A stretch of 64,000 nucleotides of DNA from Acidovorax carolinensis (GCF_002157145.1 NZ_CP021361.1:2039001-2103000), one strand, 5' to 3'. Shown: positions 53,243 through 63,147, counted from the stretch's first letter. Notes: a model not told the origin generated them from the sequence alone. Program-made: numbers and translations.

Positions 53243-54630
53243 TCAGTGCGCCGCGCTGCCCACCTGGGCATCGGGCTTCACGCGCTGCAACAGGGCCAGC
53301 ATGGCCGCCTCGATGCGGGCCAGCGCCTCGGGCGTGTGGCCTTCAAAGCGCAGCACCAGCACGGGCGTGGTGTTGCTGGCCCGGATCAGGCCAAAACCGT
53401 CGGGCCAGTCCACGCGCAGGCCATCAATGGTGTTGATCTGCGCCGGTGCGGCAAAAGTGTCCGCCGCCAGGGCCTGCAGCTCGGCCGTCAGGCGGTGCGG
53501 CTCGCCCTCGGCACAGGCGACGTTGAGCTCGGGCGTGCTGAAGCTGGTGGGCAACGCGTTGAGCACGGCACTCGGGTTGGCGCTGCGCGAGAGGATTTCG
53601 AGCAGGCGGCAACCAGCATAGGTGCCGTCGTCAAAACCAAACCAGCGCTCCTTGAAGAAGATGTGGCCGCTCATTTCGCCGCCCAGGGGCGAATTGAGCT
53701 CTTTCATGCGCGCCTTGATGAGCGAATGCCCGGTCTTGTACATCACCGGCTGGCCACCGGCCTCGGCAATGGCCGGCGCCAGGCGCTGGGTGCATTTCAC
53801 ATCGAACAGGATGGGCGCGCCCGGCACGCGGCTGAGCACGTCCTGCGCGAACAGCATCATCTGCCGGTCGGGGAAGATGTTGGTGCCGTCGCGCGTGACG
53901 ATACCCAAGCGGTCGCCGTCGCCGTCAAAGGCCAGGCCCAGTTCGGCGTCGCTGGCCTGCAGTGCGGCAATCAGGTCGCGCAGGTTTTCGGGCTTGCTGG
54001 GATCGGGATGGTGGTTGGGGAAGTTGCCGTCCACCTCGGAAAACAGCTCGATCACCTCGCAGCCCAGCGCTCGAAAGATGGCCGGGGCCGATGCGCCCGC
54101 AATGCCGTTGCCGCAATCGACCACGATCTTCATGGGGCGGGCCAGCTTCACGTCGCCGGTGATGCGCTGCGCATAGGCCGGCAGCACATCCACCGTGCGC
54201 ACGCTGCCGCCGGGAAGCAGTTGCCAGCTTTCGGCCTCCATGGTGTGGCGCAGGGCCTGGATTTCATCACCGTAGATGGCGCGGCCGTTCAGCACCATCT
54301 TGAAGCCGTTGTAGTCGCGCGGGTTATGGCTGCCCGTGACCTGGATGCCGCTGGCGCACAGCGTGCTGGCCGCGAAATACAGCAAGGGCGTGGTGACCAG
54401 GCCCACGTCGATCACCTCGATGCCCGCCTCGATCAGGCCCTGCACCAGGGCGGCACTGATGGCGGGGCCGGACAGCCGGCCATCGCGCCCACCGCCACGG
54501 TGGTCTGGCCTTCGGCGCGGGCTGCCGTGCCAAAGGCGCGGCCCAGGCCCAGGGCCACTGCTTCGTTCAGGGTGGACGGCACGATGCCGCGGATGTCGTA
54601 GGCCTTGAAGATGGCGGGTGTGGGTTGCAC
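53243..54630 (-). pseudogene. algC: Phosphomannomutase/phosphoglucomutase, frameshifted as sequenced
   Basis: An alpha-D-phosphohexomutase of about 462 residues when joined. The N-terminus (AIFKAYDIRGIVPSTL) lies in one frame, and everything from RDGRLSGPAIS on lies in another. The active Ser loop is VTGSHNPRDYNG, the metal loop AFDGDGDRLGI, the sugar loop GGEMSGH and the phosphate loop RASNTTPVLVLRFE. One missing C near 54487 accounts for the break (GVGRDGRLSG). Loss of this enzyme would affect LPS and exopolysaccharide sugars, so a sequencing error is likely. A GTG start at 54630 is assumed. Confidence 0.88.
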
Positions 54631-54761
54631 GGGAGGGTCTTTCGCTGCGAAGGAGGTCAAACGTCCGCTGCATTGTAGGGGCGCCCCGACCGCGCCCGTA
54701 GGCGCAGGCACAGGTCCGAAAACGGCCAGTGCGGTGGTAGCGTCGGCGTACCATCTGGCCC

Positions 54762-56321
54762 ATGACCGCGCCCGCCCTGCCCTTTGCCACTCCGACCGAT
54801 GGCGCGACCGACGACGGCTGCTACCGTGCCCTGCAGGCCCGGGATGCGCGCTTTGACGGGCGGTTTTTCACCGGCGTCACCTCCACCGGCATCTATTGCC
54901 GCCCGGTCTGTGCCGTGCGCACACCCCGGCGCGAAAACTGCAGGTTCTTCACGCTGGCCGCGCAGGCCGAGGGCGCGGGCTTTCGGCCCTGCCTGCGCTG
55001 CCGGCCCGAGCTGGCGCCGCAGGCGCTGGTGTGGTCGGTGCAGGACGCCAGCGGCATTCTGGTGCAGCAGGCCGTCCGGCTGCTCGATGCGCCGGATGCG
55101 TGGTGCACAGGCGACGAGCGCACCGCCACCGTGGCCCGGCTGGCCGCCCGCCTGGGCGTGAGCGACCGGCATCTGCGCCGCATCTTCGAGGCGGCACTGG
55201 GGGTGTCGCCGCTGCAATACCTGCAAACCCGGCGTTTATTGACCGCCAAGCAGCTGCTGACAGACACGCCCATGCCCATCACGCAGGTAGCGCTGATTAG
55301 CGGCTTTGCCAGCGTGCGCCGCTTCAACGCCGCCTTTGCCCAGCACTATGGCCTGAACCCGACCGCGCTGCGCCGTGGGGGCGAAAGGCCTGCGGGCGCT
55401 CAGGCGGCCACGCTGCGGCTGGCCTACCGGCCGCCGCTCGATGTGCTGGCCTTGCTGGCCTTTTTCGCTCGCCGCCAGTTCCACGGCGTGGAGTGGGCGG
55501 GCGACGCCGCCACCCCGGCGCTGCGCCGCACGGTGCGGCTGCAAAGCCAGGGGGCTGCCGGGCCGCACGATCACACCGGCTGGCTGAGCGCCTGCTTCGA
55601 CCCCGCCCGCCACCAGGTGCTGGTGCAAACCAGCGACAGCCTCTACCCCGTGCTGCCGCAGGTGATTCGCCGCGTGCGCGCCATGCTGGATCTGGACGCC
55701 GACCCTGCGCCCATCAATGCCGTGCTGCACGCCAGTTTTCTCGAGGGCGATGGCCTGCGCGTACCCGGCGCCTTCGATGGCTTTGAGCTGGCCGTGCGCG
55801 CCGTGCTGGGTCAGCAGATCACTGTGGCGGCCGCGCGCACGCTGGGGCAGCGGCTGGTGGAGCGGTTTGGCGAGCCCATCGCCACGCCTTGGCCCGAACT
55901 TACCCGGCTTTTCCCTGCCCCGGCCGTGCTGGCGCAGGCGCCGGGCGAAGCCCTGGGGCAACTGGGCATCGTGCGCCAGCGCCAGGCGGCCATCGTGGCG
56001 CTGGCGCGGGCGGTGGATGCGGGCCAGTTGCAGCTGCAGGCGGGCGCGGACGTGGGCGCCACCACAGCGGCCCTTTGCGCACTGCCCGGCATTGGCGACT
56101 GGACGGCGCAGTACATCGCCATGCGCGTGCTGCGCTGGCCCGATGCGTTTCCGGCCGGCGACGTGGCCCTGCAAAAGGCCATGGGCGTGCAGGCCTACCC
56201 CCACCCCGCCCGCGCGGCGACCGAATCGTCGCGGGCCTGGCAACCCTGGCGCAGCTATGCCGTGGTGCGCGCCTGGGCGGCGGGCAGCACGGCCGACACC
56301 GGCCATCTCACGGCGTCGTAA
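54762..56321 (+). CDS. Ada-AlkA fusion: methylphosphotriester sensor plus 3-methyladenine DNA glycosylase
   Basis: A 519-residue fusion. Residues ~12-90 form the zinc domain of Ada, with Cys46, 50, 77 and 80 in the same spacing as E. coli Ada (38, 42, 69, 72). Cys46 would accept methyl from phosphotriesters. An AraC-type DNA-binding domain covers about 110-205. The rest is AlkA: an N-terminal domain and a helix-hairpin-helix glycosylase (LPGIGDWTAQYIAMR) with the catalytic Asp in FPAGDVALQKAMG. It removes alkylated bases and probably activates its own operon. Start at ATG 54762, 131 bp from the divergent algC. Confidence 0.92.
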   Translation: MTAPALPFATPTDGATDDGCYRALQARDARFDGRFFTGVTSTGIYCRPVCAVRTPRRENCRFFTLAAQAEGAGFRPCLRCRPELAPQALVWSVQDASGILVQQAVRLLDAPDAWCTGDERTATVARLAARLGVSDRHLRRIFEAALGVSPLQYLQTRRLLTAKQLLTDTPMPITQVALISGFASVRRFNAAFAQHYGLNPTALRRGGERPAGAQAATLRLAYRPPLDVLALLAFFARRQFHGVEWAGDAATPALRRTVRLQSQGAAGPHDHTGWLSACFDPARHQVLVQTSDSLYPVLPQVIRRVRAMLDLDADPAPINAVLHASFLEGDGLRVPGAFDGFELAVRAVLGQQITVAAARTLGQRLVERFGEPIATPWPELTRLFPAPAVLAQAPGEALGQLGIVRQRQAAIVALARAVDAGQLQLQAGADVGATTAALCALPGIGDWTAQYIAMRVLRWPDAFPAGDVALQKAMGVQAYPHPARAATESSRAWQPWRSYAVVRAWAAGSTADTGHLTAS

Positions 56322-56380
56322 AAGCTATCAAAAACATAGCTGCTAGCGCTTGTTGAATAAGCGCTTAACAGCAATTTCAT
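56320..56380. repeat. Dispersed AGCGCTT repeat, copy 7
   Basis: AAAAGCTATCAAAAACATAGCTGCTAGCGCTTG in two pieces (AAAAACATAGCTGC and TAGCGCTTGTTGAATAAGCG), then CTTAACAGCAATTTC. It lies between the Ada-AlkA gene and ogt, overlapping the stop of the former by a base or two. Confidence 0.85.
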
Positions 56381-56390
56381 CTAACATTCC

Positions 56391-56939
56391 ATGACCATGC
56401 AATTTCACCCATCCACCGTGCAGACAAGCACCGCCACCCGTCTTGGCACCGTGCGGCTGGCCGCTTCCCCGCTGGGTCTGGCCGGCCTGTGGTTTGATGG
56501 CCAGCGCCATCTGCCCGAGCAACTCGACGGGCCCCATGCCTGGCCACACGACCCACATCACCCGGTGCTGGTTGCGGCCATCGAGCAACTGCAGCAATAC
56601 CTGCGCGGCGAGCGCACCCGGTTCGAACTGCCGCTGGACCTGGCAGGCGGCACGCCCTTTCAGCAGGATGTGTGGCGTGCGCTGCTCTCCGTCGGTTGCG
56701 GCCACACCACCAGCTACGCGGCGCTGAGCCAGCAACTGGGCCGCCCGACGGCCGTGCGCGCCGTGGGAGCCGCCGTGGGACGCAACCCGATCAGCGTGGT
56801 GGTGCCCTGCCACCGGGTGCTGGGCAAGGACGGCTCGCTCACGGGCTACGCCGGCGGTCTGGAGCGCAAAGGCGCCCTGCTGCAACTGGAAGGCGCAGCG
56901 CTGCGCCCGGTGCAGATGCTGGGCGAGGTGGGTGCATGA
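56391..56939 (+). CDS. ogt: Methylated-DNA-protein-cysteine methyltransferase
   Basis: A 182-residue suicide enzyme that takes the methyl group from O6-methylguanine. The acceptor is Cys140 in VVPCHRVLGKDG; the DNA-binding helix is TSYAALSQQLGRP with the conserved Arg after it. It follows Ada-AlkA with one dispersed repeat between them, forming an alkylation-repair cluster. The stop overlaps the EamA gene in an ATGA junction. Confidence 0.94.
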   Translation: MTMQFHPSTVQTSTATRLGTVRLAASPLGLAGLWFDGQRHLPEQLDGPHAWPHDPHHPVLVAAIEQLQQYLRGERTRFELPLDLAGGTPFQQDVWRALLSVGCGHTTSYAALSQQLGRPTAVRAVGAAVGRNPISVVVPCHRVLGKDGSLTGYAGGLERKGALLQLEGAALRPVQMLGEVGA

Positions 56940-57862
56940 ACGCCCCCGCGACCCAACCCGTGTCGGCCTGGCTGGGCGAGTTCGTGCTGCTGGCGGCCCT
57001 GTGGGGCGCATCGTTTCTGTTCATGCGGCTGGGGGCCTCCGAGTTCGGGCCGCTGCCTACGGCCGGGCTGCGGGTGCTGCTGGCTACGCTGTTCCTGTGG
57101 CCCATCCTGCTGCGGCACGGCCAGTGGCCTGCGCTTCGCCGGCATTGGCGCCCCATCCTGCTGGCCGGTGTCATCAATTCAGCCATTCCTTTTGCGCTTT
57201 TCTCCTGGGCCGTGCTGCACATTGCCACTGGCCTGACGTCCATCCTCAACGCCACGGTGCCGCTGTTCGGCGCCCTGGTGGCCTGGATGTGGCTGGGCGA
57301 CCGCATCAGCCGGCTGCGCTGGCTGGGGCTTGCGCTGGGCTTTGTCGGCGTTGCCCTGCTGGCATGGCGGGCGCCGGCCGGCACAGGCTTCAAGACCGAG
57401 CACGCCGCCTGGGCTATCGCGGCCAGCCTGGTGGCGTCGTCTTGTTATGCCATCGCCGCCAGCTTTGCGCGCCGTTACCTCACGGGTCTGCCCCCTCTGG
57501 CCACGGCCACGGGCAGCCAGCTCGGCGCCACGCTGGGCCTGGCGCTGCCCGCGCTGTGGTTCTGGCCGGCGCAGATGCCGGGCCTGCGTGCCTGGGCGGC
57601 CATCGTGGCCATTGCGGTGTTGTGCACGGGCATTGCCTACATCCTCTACTTTCGCCTGATTGCCCACGCCGGCCCCAGCCGCGCCCTGGCGGTGACGTTT
57701 CTGGCGCCGGTGTTTGCCCTGCTGTACGGCGCCGTGTTCCTGCACGAGGCCATCACGCCCTGGATGATCGGCTGCGGGCTCATCATCGTGTGCGGAACGA
57801 TGTTGTCAACGGGGCTTATCGGGACGGCGCGCGCACGGCCGGGAGCCACGGAACGGGCCTAA
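56936..57862 (+). CDS. EamA-domain drug/metabolite transporter
   Basis: A 308-residue membrane protein with ten predicted helices in two EamA repeats (each with a VPLFGALVAW- or LAPVFALLYG-type segment). It belongs to the DMT superfamily, which exports amino acids, purines or other metabolites; the substrate is unknown. It starts in an ATGA overlap with ogt, so it is co-translated. The longer frame to 56672 lies inside ogt and is rejected. Confidence 0.87.
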   Translation: MNAPATQPVSAWLGEFVLLAALWGASFLFMRLGASEFGPLPTAGLRVLLATLFLWPILLRHGQWPALRRHWRPILLAGVINSAIPFALFSWAVLHIATGLTSILNATVPLFGALVAWMWLGDRISRLRWLGLALGFVGVALLAWRAPAGTGFKTEHAAWAIAASLVASSCYAIAASFARRYLTGLPPLATATGSQLGATLGLALPALWFWPAQMPGLRAWAAIVAIAVLCTGIAYILYFRLIAHAGPSRALAVTFLAPVFALLYGAVFLHEAITPWMIGCGLIIVCGTMLSTGLIGTARARPGATERA

Positions 57863-57871
57863 ACTCGGCAC

Positions 57872-60800
57872 ATGGATCTTTTGCCGGACCTAAAAACCAG
57901 CCTCGCCGCCGAGCAGCAGGCCAACCATGAATTGCGCCAGCGCAACCAGCAAATGCGCCTTGCCCTTGATGCATTGGGCGGCGGGCGCTGGGTATGGGAT
58001 ATTTCGCGCCAGAAGCTGGCCTGCCATGGCCGCTTCTATGCCGCCTTCGGCATGGACGCTGCCGACACCGAGGACGCCTGGGACCGCTGGCACACGCGCA
58101 AACACCCGGCCGATTCCGCGCGCCTTGCCGATAAGCTCGAGCGCACCATGCGCGGGCAGCTCGACATCTACGAAGCCGAGTTCCGCATTCTTGATACCGC
58201 GGGCCGCTGGCGCTGGGTGATATCGCGCGGGCTGGTGGGCGAGCGCGATGCCGACGGCCGCCCGCTGACCCTGCTGGGCATGGACGTGGACGTCACCGCC
58301 CAGCACGAGATTGAGGAGGCGCTGCGGGCCTCGGAAGCCAAATACACCACGATCTACCAGACGCTGCCCGATCCTGCGGGCATTTCGCGGATTTCGGACG
58401 GGCGCTATCTCGACGTGAATCCGGCCTTCTGCGCGCTGCTGGGTGCAGAGCGTGACGCGGTGCTGGGACGCACCTCCACCGAACTCAATATCTGGCACTC
58501 AGGCCAGGAACGAGCGCGCATGCTGCAAACCTACCAGCGCGACGGCAAGGTGGACCGCCTGCCCATGGTGGCGCAACGCGACGGTGTTCGTGTGCCGGGC
58601 CTGATGTCGGCGCGGCCCGTGGTGGTGGACGGGGAAGACTGTTTCCTGTTCGTCTTTCACGACATGACCGAGGCGCAGCGCGCCAGCGACGAGTTGCGCG
58701 CGCTGAACAACCTGCTGCAGCAGGCCGGCCGCATGGCGCGCCTGGGGGCGTGGGAGATTTCGCGCACGCGGGGCGTGGTGTACTGGTCGGATGTCTGCTA
58801 TGACATCCACGGCCTGCCCCCGGGCGCCGCGCTGCCGGACGACTACATCGAACGTTTCGTGGCGCCCGCGTGGCGGGACGCCATGCGCAGCAAATCGCAC
58901 GACTGCATTCACCGCCGAGAGGAATGGAGCCTGGAAGTCGAAATCGTCCGCACCGATGGCCGCCATGCCTGGGTGCGCGCACGCGGCGAGCCGGTGGTGC
59001 ACGAGGGCACCGTCACCGGCATGCGCGGAGTGATGCAGGACATTGACGAGGCCAAGCGCGCCGAGCAGCGGCTGCGCCAGTCGGAAGACCGGTTTTCACG
59101 CATCTTCCACCTGATGCCCTACCCCATGGGCATGACGCGGCAAAGCGACGGCGCCTATGTGGAAGTGAACCCCGCGTGGGAGCAGGTGCTGGGCTTCACA
59201 CGCGCGCAGGCGGTGGGCAGCTCGGCCATCAAACTGGGCATTTTTGAGGCGCACGATCGTGCCCGCTTGATTGACGTGGCCCGGCAGGTCGGCCAGCTCG
59301 ATGCCTACGAGGTCAACATCATCACGCGCAGCGGCGAAAAGCGCACGGTGCTGCAGTCCATGCGCGCCACCGAGTTCGATGGCGAACCGTGCTGGCTGTT
59401 CGCGCTGCAGGACATCACCGACCGCAAGCGCAGCGAAGAGCAGGTGCGCGAGCGCGAGGCGCTGCTGTCGCTCACCATTTCGGCCGCAGCGCTGGGGCTT
59501 TGGGACTGGAATCTGCAAACCGGCGTGGTCCATGGTGATGCGCGCTGGCGCACCCTGCGTGGCGCCGCCACCGGCGAGGCCGACGCCTGCGCCGTGCACT
59601 GGGCGACGTCGGTGGCCGCCGACGCGTTGCCCGGCATTTCGGCCGAACTCGCGCGCCACACCGCAAATCCGGCCACCCCATTCGATGCCACCTGGAAAGT
59701 GATACTGCCCCAGGAAGGGGCCCGATGGATCCGCAACCTGGGCAAGATCATCAGCCACGACAGCGCCGGCCAGCCCACGCGCATGCTGGGTGTGTCCATT
59801 GACGTCACGCCGCAGCGCGAGCAGGAAGAGCTGCTGCAAAAACTGGCCCACTACGACGCACTGACGGGCTTGCCCAATCGCGTGCTGCTGGCGCACCGGC
59901 TGCAGGACGGCATGGCCCAGGCCCGTGCCCAAGGCACCCAGCTGGGCGTGGCCTACTTGGACCTTGACGGCTTCAAGCCCGTCAACGACCGCCTGGGCCA
60001 TGGCGCGGGCGACCGGCTGCTGGTGGTGGTGGCGGGCCGGCTGTCGCGCGCGTTGCGCCCGCAAGACTGCGTGGCCCGCCTGGGCGGCGACGAGTTCGTC
60101 ATCCTCATGCCGGGCCTGGCAACGCACGGCGATGGCGAACGCCTGCTGCAACGGGTGATGGAGAGCATTTCTTCGCCCTACACGCTGGACACCGAGCGCG
60201 TGGCCGTAACGGCCAGCATCGGCTACACGGTGTTCCCCTCGGACGACGCGGACGCCGACACCCTGCTGCGCCACGCAGACCAGGCCATGTATGCCGCCAA
60301 GCAGGCGGGGCGCAACCGGTTTCACCAGTTCGACGCTGCGCAAGAGCGCGCCCAGCGCGAGCAACGTGAGCAGGGCCTGCGCCTGCGCGAGGCGCTGATG
60401 CAGGCGCAGTTCGTACTGTTTCTGCAACCCAAGGTGGTCATGCAGACCGGCCAGGTCGTCGGGGCCGAGGCGCTGGTGCGCTGGCAGCACCCCGAGCGCG
60501 GGCTGCTGCCACCGGGCGCTTTTCTGCCGCTGCTGAATGGAACCGAGCTGGAGATCGATTTTGGCCAATGGGTGGTCGACGCGGCACTGGCGCAGCTGGA
60601 GCAGCTGCTGGATGCGGGCCTGAACCTGCCCGTGAGTGTCAACATCTCGGCCCAGCAGATTCAGCACCCCGATTTTGCCGGCTGGATGGTTCTGTGCCTG
60701 GCCCGCCACCCCCGGGTGGCGCCCCAACTGCTGGAGCTGGAAATCACCGAAAGCGCGGCGCTGTACGACCTGACTGCGGTCACCGAAACACTGGCCACGC

Positions 60801-61222
60801 TGCGCGCGCTGGGCGTAGCGATTTCGCTCGATGATTTTGGTACCGGCTATTCATCGCTCACCTACCTGCGCCGCCTGCCCATGGACACGCTCAAGATTGA
60901 CCAGAGCTTCGTGCAGGGCATGATGGCCGACCCGGGGGACAGGGCCATCGTGCAAGGGGTGATCGGGCTGGCGCAGTCGTTTGGCTACCAGGTGATTGCC
61001 GAGGGCGTGGAAACCATCGAACAGGGTCAGTTGCTGCAGCAACTCGGTTGCGCCCAGGCCCAGGGCTATTGCATTGCACGCCCCATGCCCTTGATGCCTT
61101 CATCGACTGGAGCCGCCACTGGCAGCAACCCACAGCGTGGCAGCATCTTCCCTCCGAAGGCTACTCGATATAAAAACGGCTGCAGCGCTTATCCATCAAG
61201 CGCTTGCAGCTATTGTTTTTGA
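57872..61222 (+). CDS. Multi-PAS GGDEF/EAL cyclic di-GMP protein (C-terminus shifted as sequenced)
   Basis: An 1116-residue protein as read. Five PAS-type segments (about 30-145, 150-270, 285-400, 405-520, 530-650) are followed by a GGDEF domain with the intact motif RLGGDEF (about 734-740) and an EAL domain with AEALVRW (about 865) plus the ISLDDFGTGYSSL loop. Both enzymatic motifs look intact, so it may make and break c-di-GMP. The last ~30 residues are wrong: one missing C at 61088-61090 shifts the frame. The other frame gives DAFIDWSRHW and stops at 61171-61173, the normal end of an EAL protein. No transmembrane segment is seen. Confidence 0.9.
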   Translation: MDLLPDLKTSLAAEQQANHELRQRNQQMRLALDALGGGRWVWDISRQKLACHGRFYAAFGMDAADTEDAWDRWHTRKHPADSARLADKLERTMRGQLDIYEAEFRILDTAGRWRWVISRGLVGERDADGRPLTLLGMDVDVTAQHEIEEALRASEAKYTTIYQTLPDPAGISRISDGRYLDVNPAFCALLGAERDAVLGRTSTELNIWHSGQERARMLQTYQRDGKVDRLPMVAQRDGVRVPGLMSARPVVVDGEDCFLFVFHDMTEAQRASDELRALNNLLQQAGRMARLGAWEISRTRGVVYWSDVCYDIHGLPPGAALPDDYIERFVAPAWRDAMRSKSHDCIHRREEWSLEVEIVRTDGRHAWVRARGEPVVHEGTVTGMRGVMQDIDEAKRAEQRLRQSEDRFSRIFHLMPYPMGMTRQSDGAYVEVNPAWEQVLGFTRAQAVGSSAIKLGIFEAHDRARLIDVARQVGQLDAYEVNIITRSGEKRTVLQSMRATEFDGEPCWLFALQDITDRKRSEEQVREREALLSLTISAAALGLWDWNLQTGVVHGDARWRTLRGAATGEADACAVHWATSVAADALPGISAELARHTANPATPFDATWKVILPQEGARWIRNLGKIISHDSAGQPTRMLGVSIDVTPQREQEELLQKLAHYDALTGLPNRVLLAHRLQDGMAQARAQGTQLGVAYLDLDGFKPVNDRLGHGAGDRLLVVVAGRLSRALRPQDCVARLGGDEFVILMPGLATHGDGERLLQRVMESISSPYTLDTERVAVTASIGYTVFPSDDADADTLLRHADQAMYAAKQAGRNRFHQFDAAQERAQREQREQGLRLREALMQAQFVLFLQPKVVMQTGQVVGAEALVRWQHPERGLLPPGAFLPLLNGTELEIDFGQWVVDAALAQLEQLLDAGLNLPVSVNISAQQIQHPDFAGWMVLCLARHPRVAPQLLELEITESAALYDLTAVTETLATLRALGVAISLDDFGTGYSSLTYLRRLPMDTLKIDQSFVQGMMADPGDRAIVQGVIGLAQSFGYQVIAEGVETIEQGQLLQQLGCAQAQGYCIARPMPLMPSSTGAATGSNPQRGSIFPPKATRYKNGCSAYPSSACSYCF

Positions 61223-61225
61223 TGC
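61168..61225. repeat. Dispersed AGCGCTT repeat, copy 8
   Basis: GCTGCAGCGCTTATCCATCA followed by AGCGCTTGCAGC and TATTGTTTTTGAT, directly after the corrected stop of the GGDEF/EAL gene. As sequenced it appears to encode that gene's last residues, but only because of the frameshift. Confidence 0.85.
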
Positions 61226-61251
61226 GGCTTGCGCTGCATCGCACCCGGCCG

Positions 61252-63147
61252 TCAGGGGCCGACCAGGTCTTTGACCTGCTGCAGCGCGGCCGGATCGTCC
61301 ATGGTGGTCAGGTCGCCCGGGTCACGGCGCTCGGCCACGGCCTGCAGGGCGCGGCGCAGCAGCTTGCCGCTGCGTGTCTTGGGCAGCACCGTCACGAAGT
61401 ACACGCGCGAGGGGCGGGCCACGGCGCCGAGCTGGCTGTCCACCTGCTTCATCACTTCGCCTTCGAGCTTCAGGCGCGCGGCGTCGTCGGTGAGGGCCGA
61501 GGCATCGCGCGGCACGGCAAAGGCCATGGCCACCTGGCCCTTGAGGCTGTCGGCCACGCCGACCACGGCCACTTCGGCGATGTTGGGGTGCGACGAAATG
61601 GATTCCTCTATTTCGCGCGTGCCCAGGCGGTGGCCGGCCACATTGATCACGTCGTCGGTGCGGCCCAGGATGAAGTGGTAGCCGTCGGCGTCGCGGATGC
61701 CCCAGTCGAAGGTGCTGTAGATCAGCCGGCCCGGAATGCTCTTCCAGTAGGTGTTGACGAAGCGCTCATCATCGCGCCACACCGTCTGCATGCAGCCCGG
61801 TGGCAGCGGCCCCTCGATGGCCACCACGCCCTTCTGGTTGGGCCCCGTCAGCTCTTGGCCGTTGCTCTCGTCGATCAGCTTGACGTTGTAGCCATACATC
61901 GCCTTGCCAGGGCTGCCAAAACGCGTGGTCTGTTGCTCCACGCCGTTGGCCAGCGTGAGGATGGGCCAGCCAGTCTCGGTCTGCCAGTAGTTGTCGATGA
62001 TGGGCACCTGCAGTGCATCGCTGATCCATTGCGCCGTGGGCTCATCCAGCGGCTCGCCCGCCAGCCACAGCGCCTTGAGGGTGGAGACGTCGTATTTCTT
62101 CAGCCACGAAGCATCGTGCTTTTTCAGCACCCGCACCGCCGTGGGCGCCGAGAACATGTGCGTGACCTTGTATTTCTCGACAATGCTCCACCACACGCCC
62201 GCGTCGGGCCGCGTGGGCAGGCCTTCGTACATGATCGTGGTCATGCCAGCGATCAGCGGGCCATAGATGATGTAGCTGTGCCCCACCACCCAGCCGATGT
62301 CGCTGGTGGCAAAGTAAGTCTGGCCCGCCTTCGCGTCGAAAATGTGCTTCATGCTGGCGGCCAGCGCCACGGTGTAGCCGCCCGTGTCGCGCTGCACGCC
62401 CTTGGGTTTGCCGGTGGTGCCGCTGGTGTAGAGCGTGTAGCTGGGGTGGGTGGATTCCACCCATTCGCAGGGCACGCTGGCGTTCAGGTGCTGCGCGCGC
62501 AGCGCCGCCCAGTCGTGGTCGCGGCCGGCGCGCATGGCCATGGGTGCCAGGCCCCGGTCCACCATGAGCACGGCGGCAGGCTTGTGTTTGGACAGCGCAA
62601 TCGCCTCGTCCAGCAGCGGCTTGTAGGGCACGCCCTTGCCGCCGCGCGAGCCGGCGTCCGCGCTGACGATGGCCACGGGCTCGGCATCCTCGATGCGCGA
62701 AGCCAGCGAGCCCGAGGCAAAGCCGCCAAACACCACCGAGTGCAGCGCACCGATGCGCACGCAGGCCAGCATGGCGAAGGCGGCCTCGGCGATCATGGGC
62801 ATGTAGATGAGCACGCGGTCGCCCTTCCTCACTCCCAGGCTCTGCAGCACGGCGGCCATGCGCTGCACTTCGGCGTGGAGCTCGGCAAAGCTGTAGCTGC
62901 GCTCGGTGTCGGTTTCGGTGGAGATGGCCACCAGCGCCGGCTGGCTGGCGCGGTCTTTCAGGTGGCGGTCGATCGCGTTGTGGCACAGGTTGGTGGTGCC
63001 GCCGACAAACCACTTCGCAAATGGCGGATTGCTGTAGTCGCAGATCTGCTGGGGTTGCGTTTGCCAGTCAATCAGTTTCGCCTGCTCGGCCCAGAAGGCG
63101 TCGCGTTGGTCGATGGACTGGCGGTAAAAGTCGGCGTAGCTGGGCAT
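61252..63147 (-). CDS. prpE: Propionyl-CoA synthetase
   Basis: A 631-residue ANL-family acyl-CoA ligase that activates propionate, and probably acetate, through an acyl-AMP. The P-loop is YTSGTTGKPKGV; other core motifs are GWVVGHSYI, NYWQTETGWP, GRTDDVINVAGHR and the lysine region KTRSGKLLRR near the C-terminus, whose Lys is the target of Pat acetylation in relatives. The N-terminal pattern PSYADFYRQSIDQRDAFW and length fit PrpE better than Acs. Start at ATG 63147 behind GAGGAG. A Pat-type gene lies 10 kb away. Confidence 0.9.
   Translation of the reverse strand: MPSYADFYRQSIDQRDAFWAEQAKLIDWQTQPQQICDYSNPPFAKWFVGGTTNLCHNAIDRHLKDRASQPALVAISTETDTERSYSFAELHAEVQRMAAVLQSLGVRKGDRVLIYMPMIAEAAFAMLACVRIGALHSVVFGGFASGSLASRIEDAEPVAIVSADAGSRGGKGVPYKPLLDEAIALSKHKPAAVLMVDRGLAPMAMRAGRDHDWAALRAQHLNASVPCEWVESTHPSYTLYTSGTTGKPKGVQRDTGGYTVALAASMKHIFDAKAGQTYFATSDIGWVVGHSYIIYGPLIAGMTTIMYEGLPTRPDAGVWWSIVEKYKVTHMFSAPTAVRVLKKHDASWLKKYDVSTLKALWLAGEPLDEPTAQWISDALQVPIIDNYWQTETGWPILTLANGVEQQTTRFGSPGKAMYGYNVKLIDESNGQELTGPNQKGVVAIEGPLPPGCMQTVWRDDERFVNTYWKSIPGRLIYSTFDWGIRDADGYHFILGRTDDVINVAGHRLGTREIEESISSHPNIAEVAVVGVADSLKGQVAMAFAVPRDASALTDDAARLKLEGEVMKQVDSQLGAVARPSRVYFVTVLPKTRSGKLLRRALQAVAERRDPGDLTTMDDPAALQQVKDLVGP

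Noticed and set aside
61174..61222. Repeat-encoded C-terminus of the GGDEF/EAL protein counted as exaptation
   Set aside because: Created by a one-base loss upstream; the correct frame stops before the repeat.
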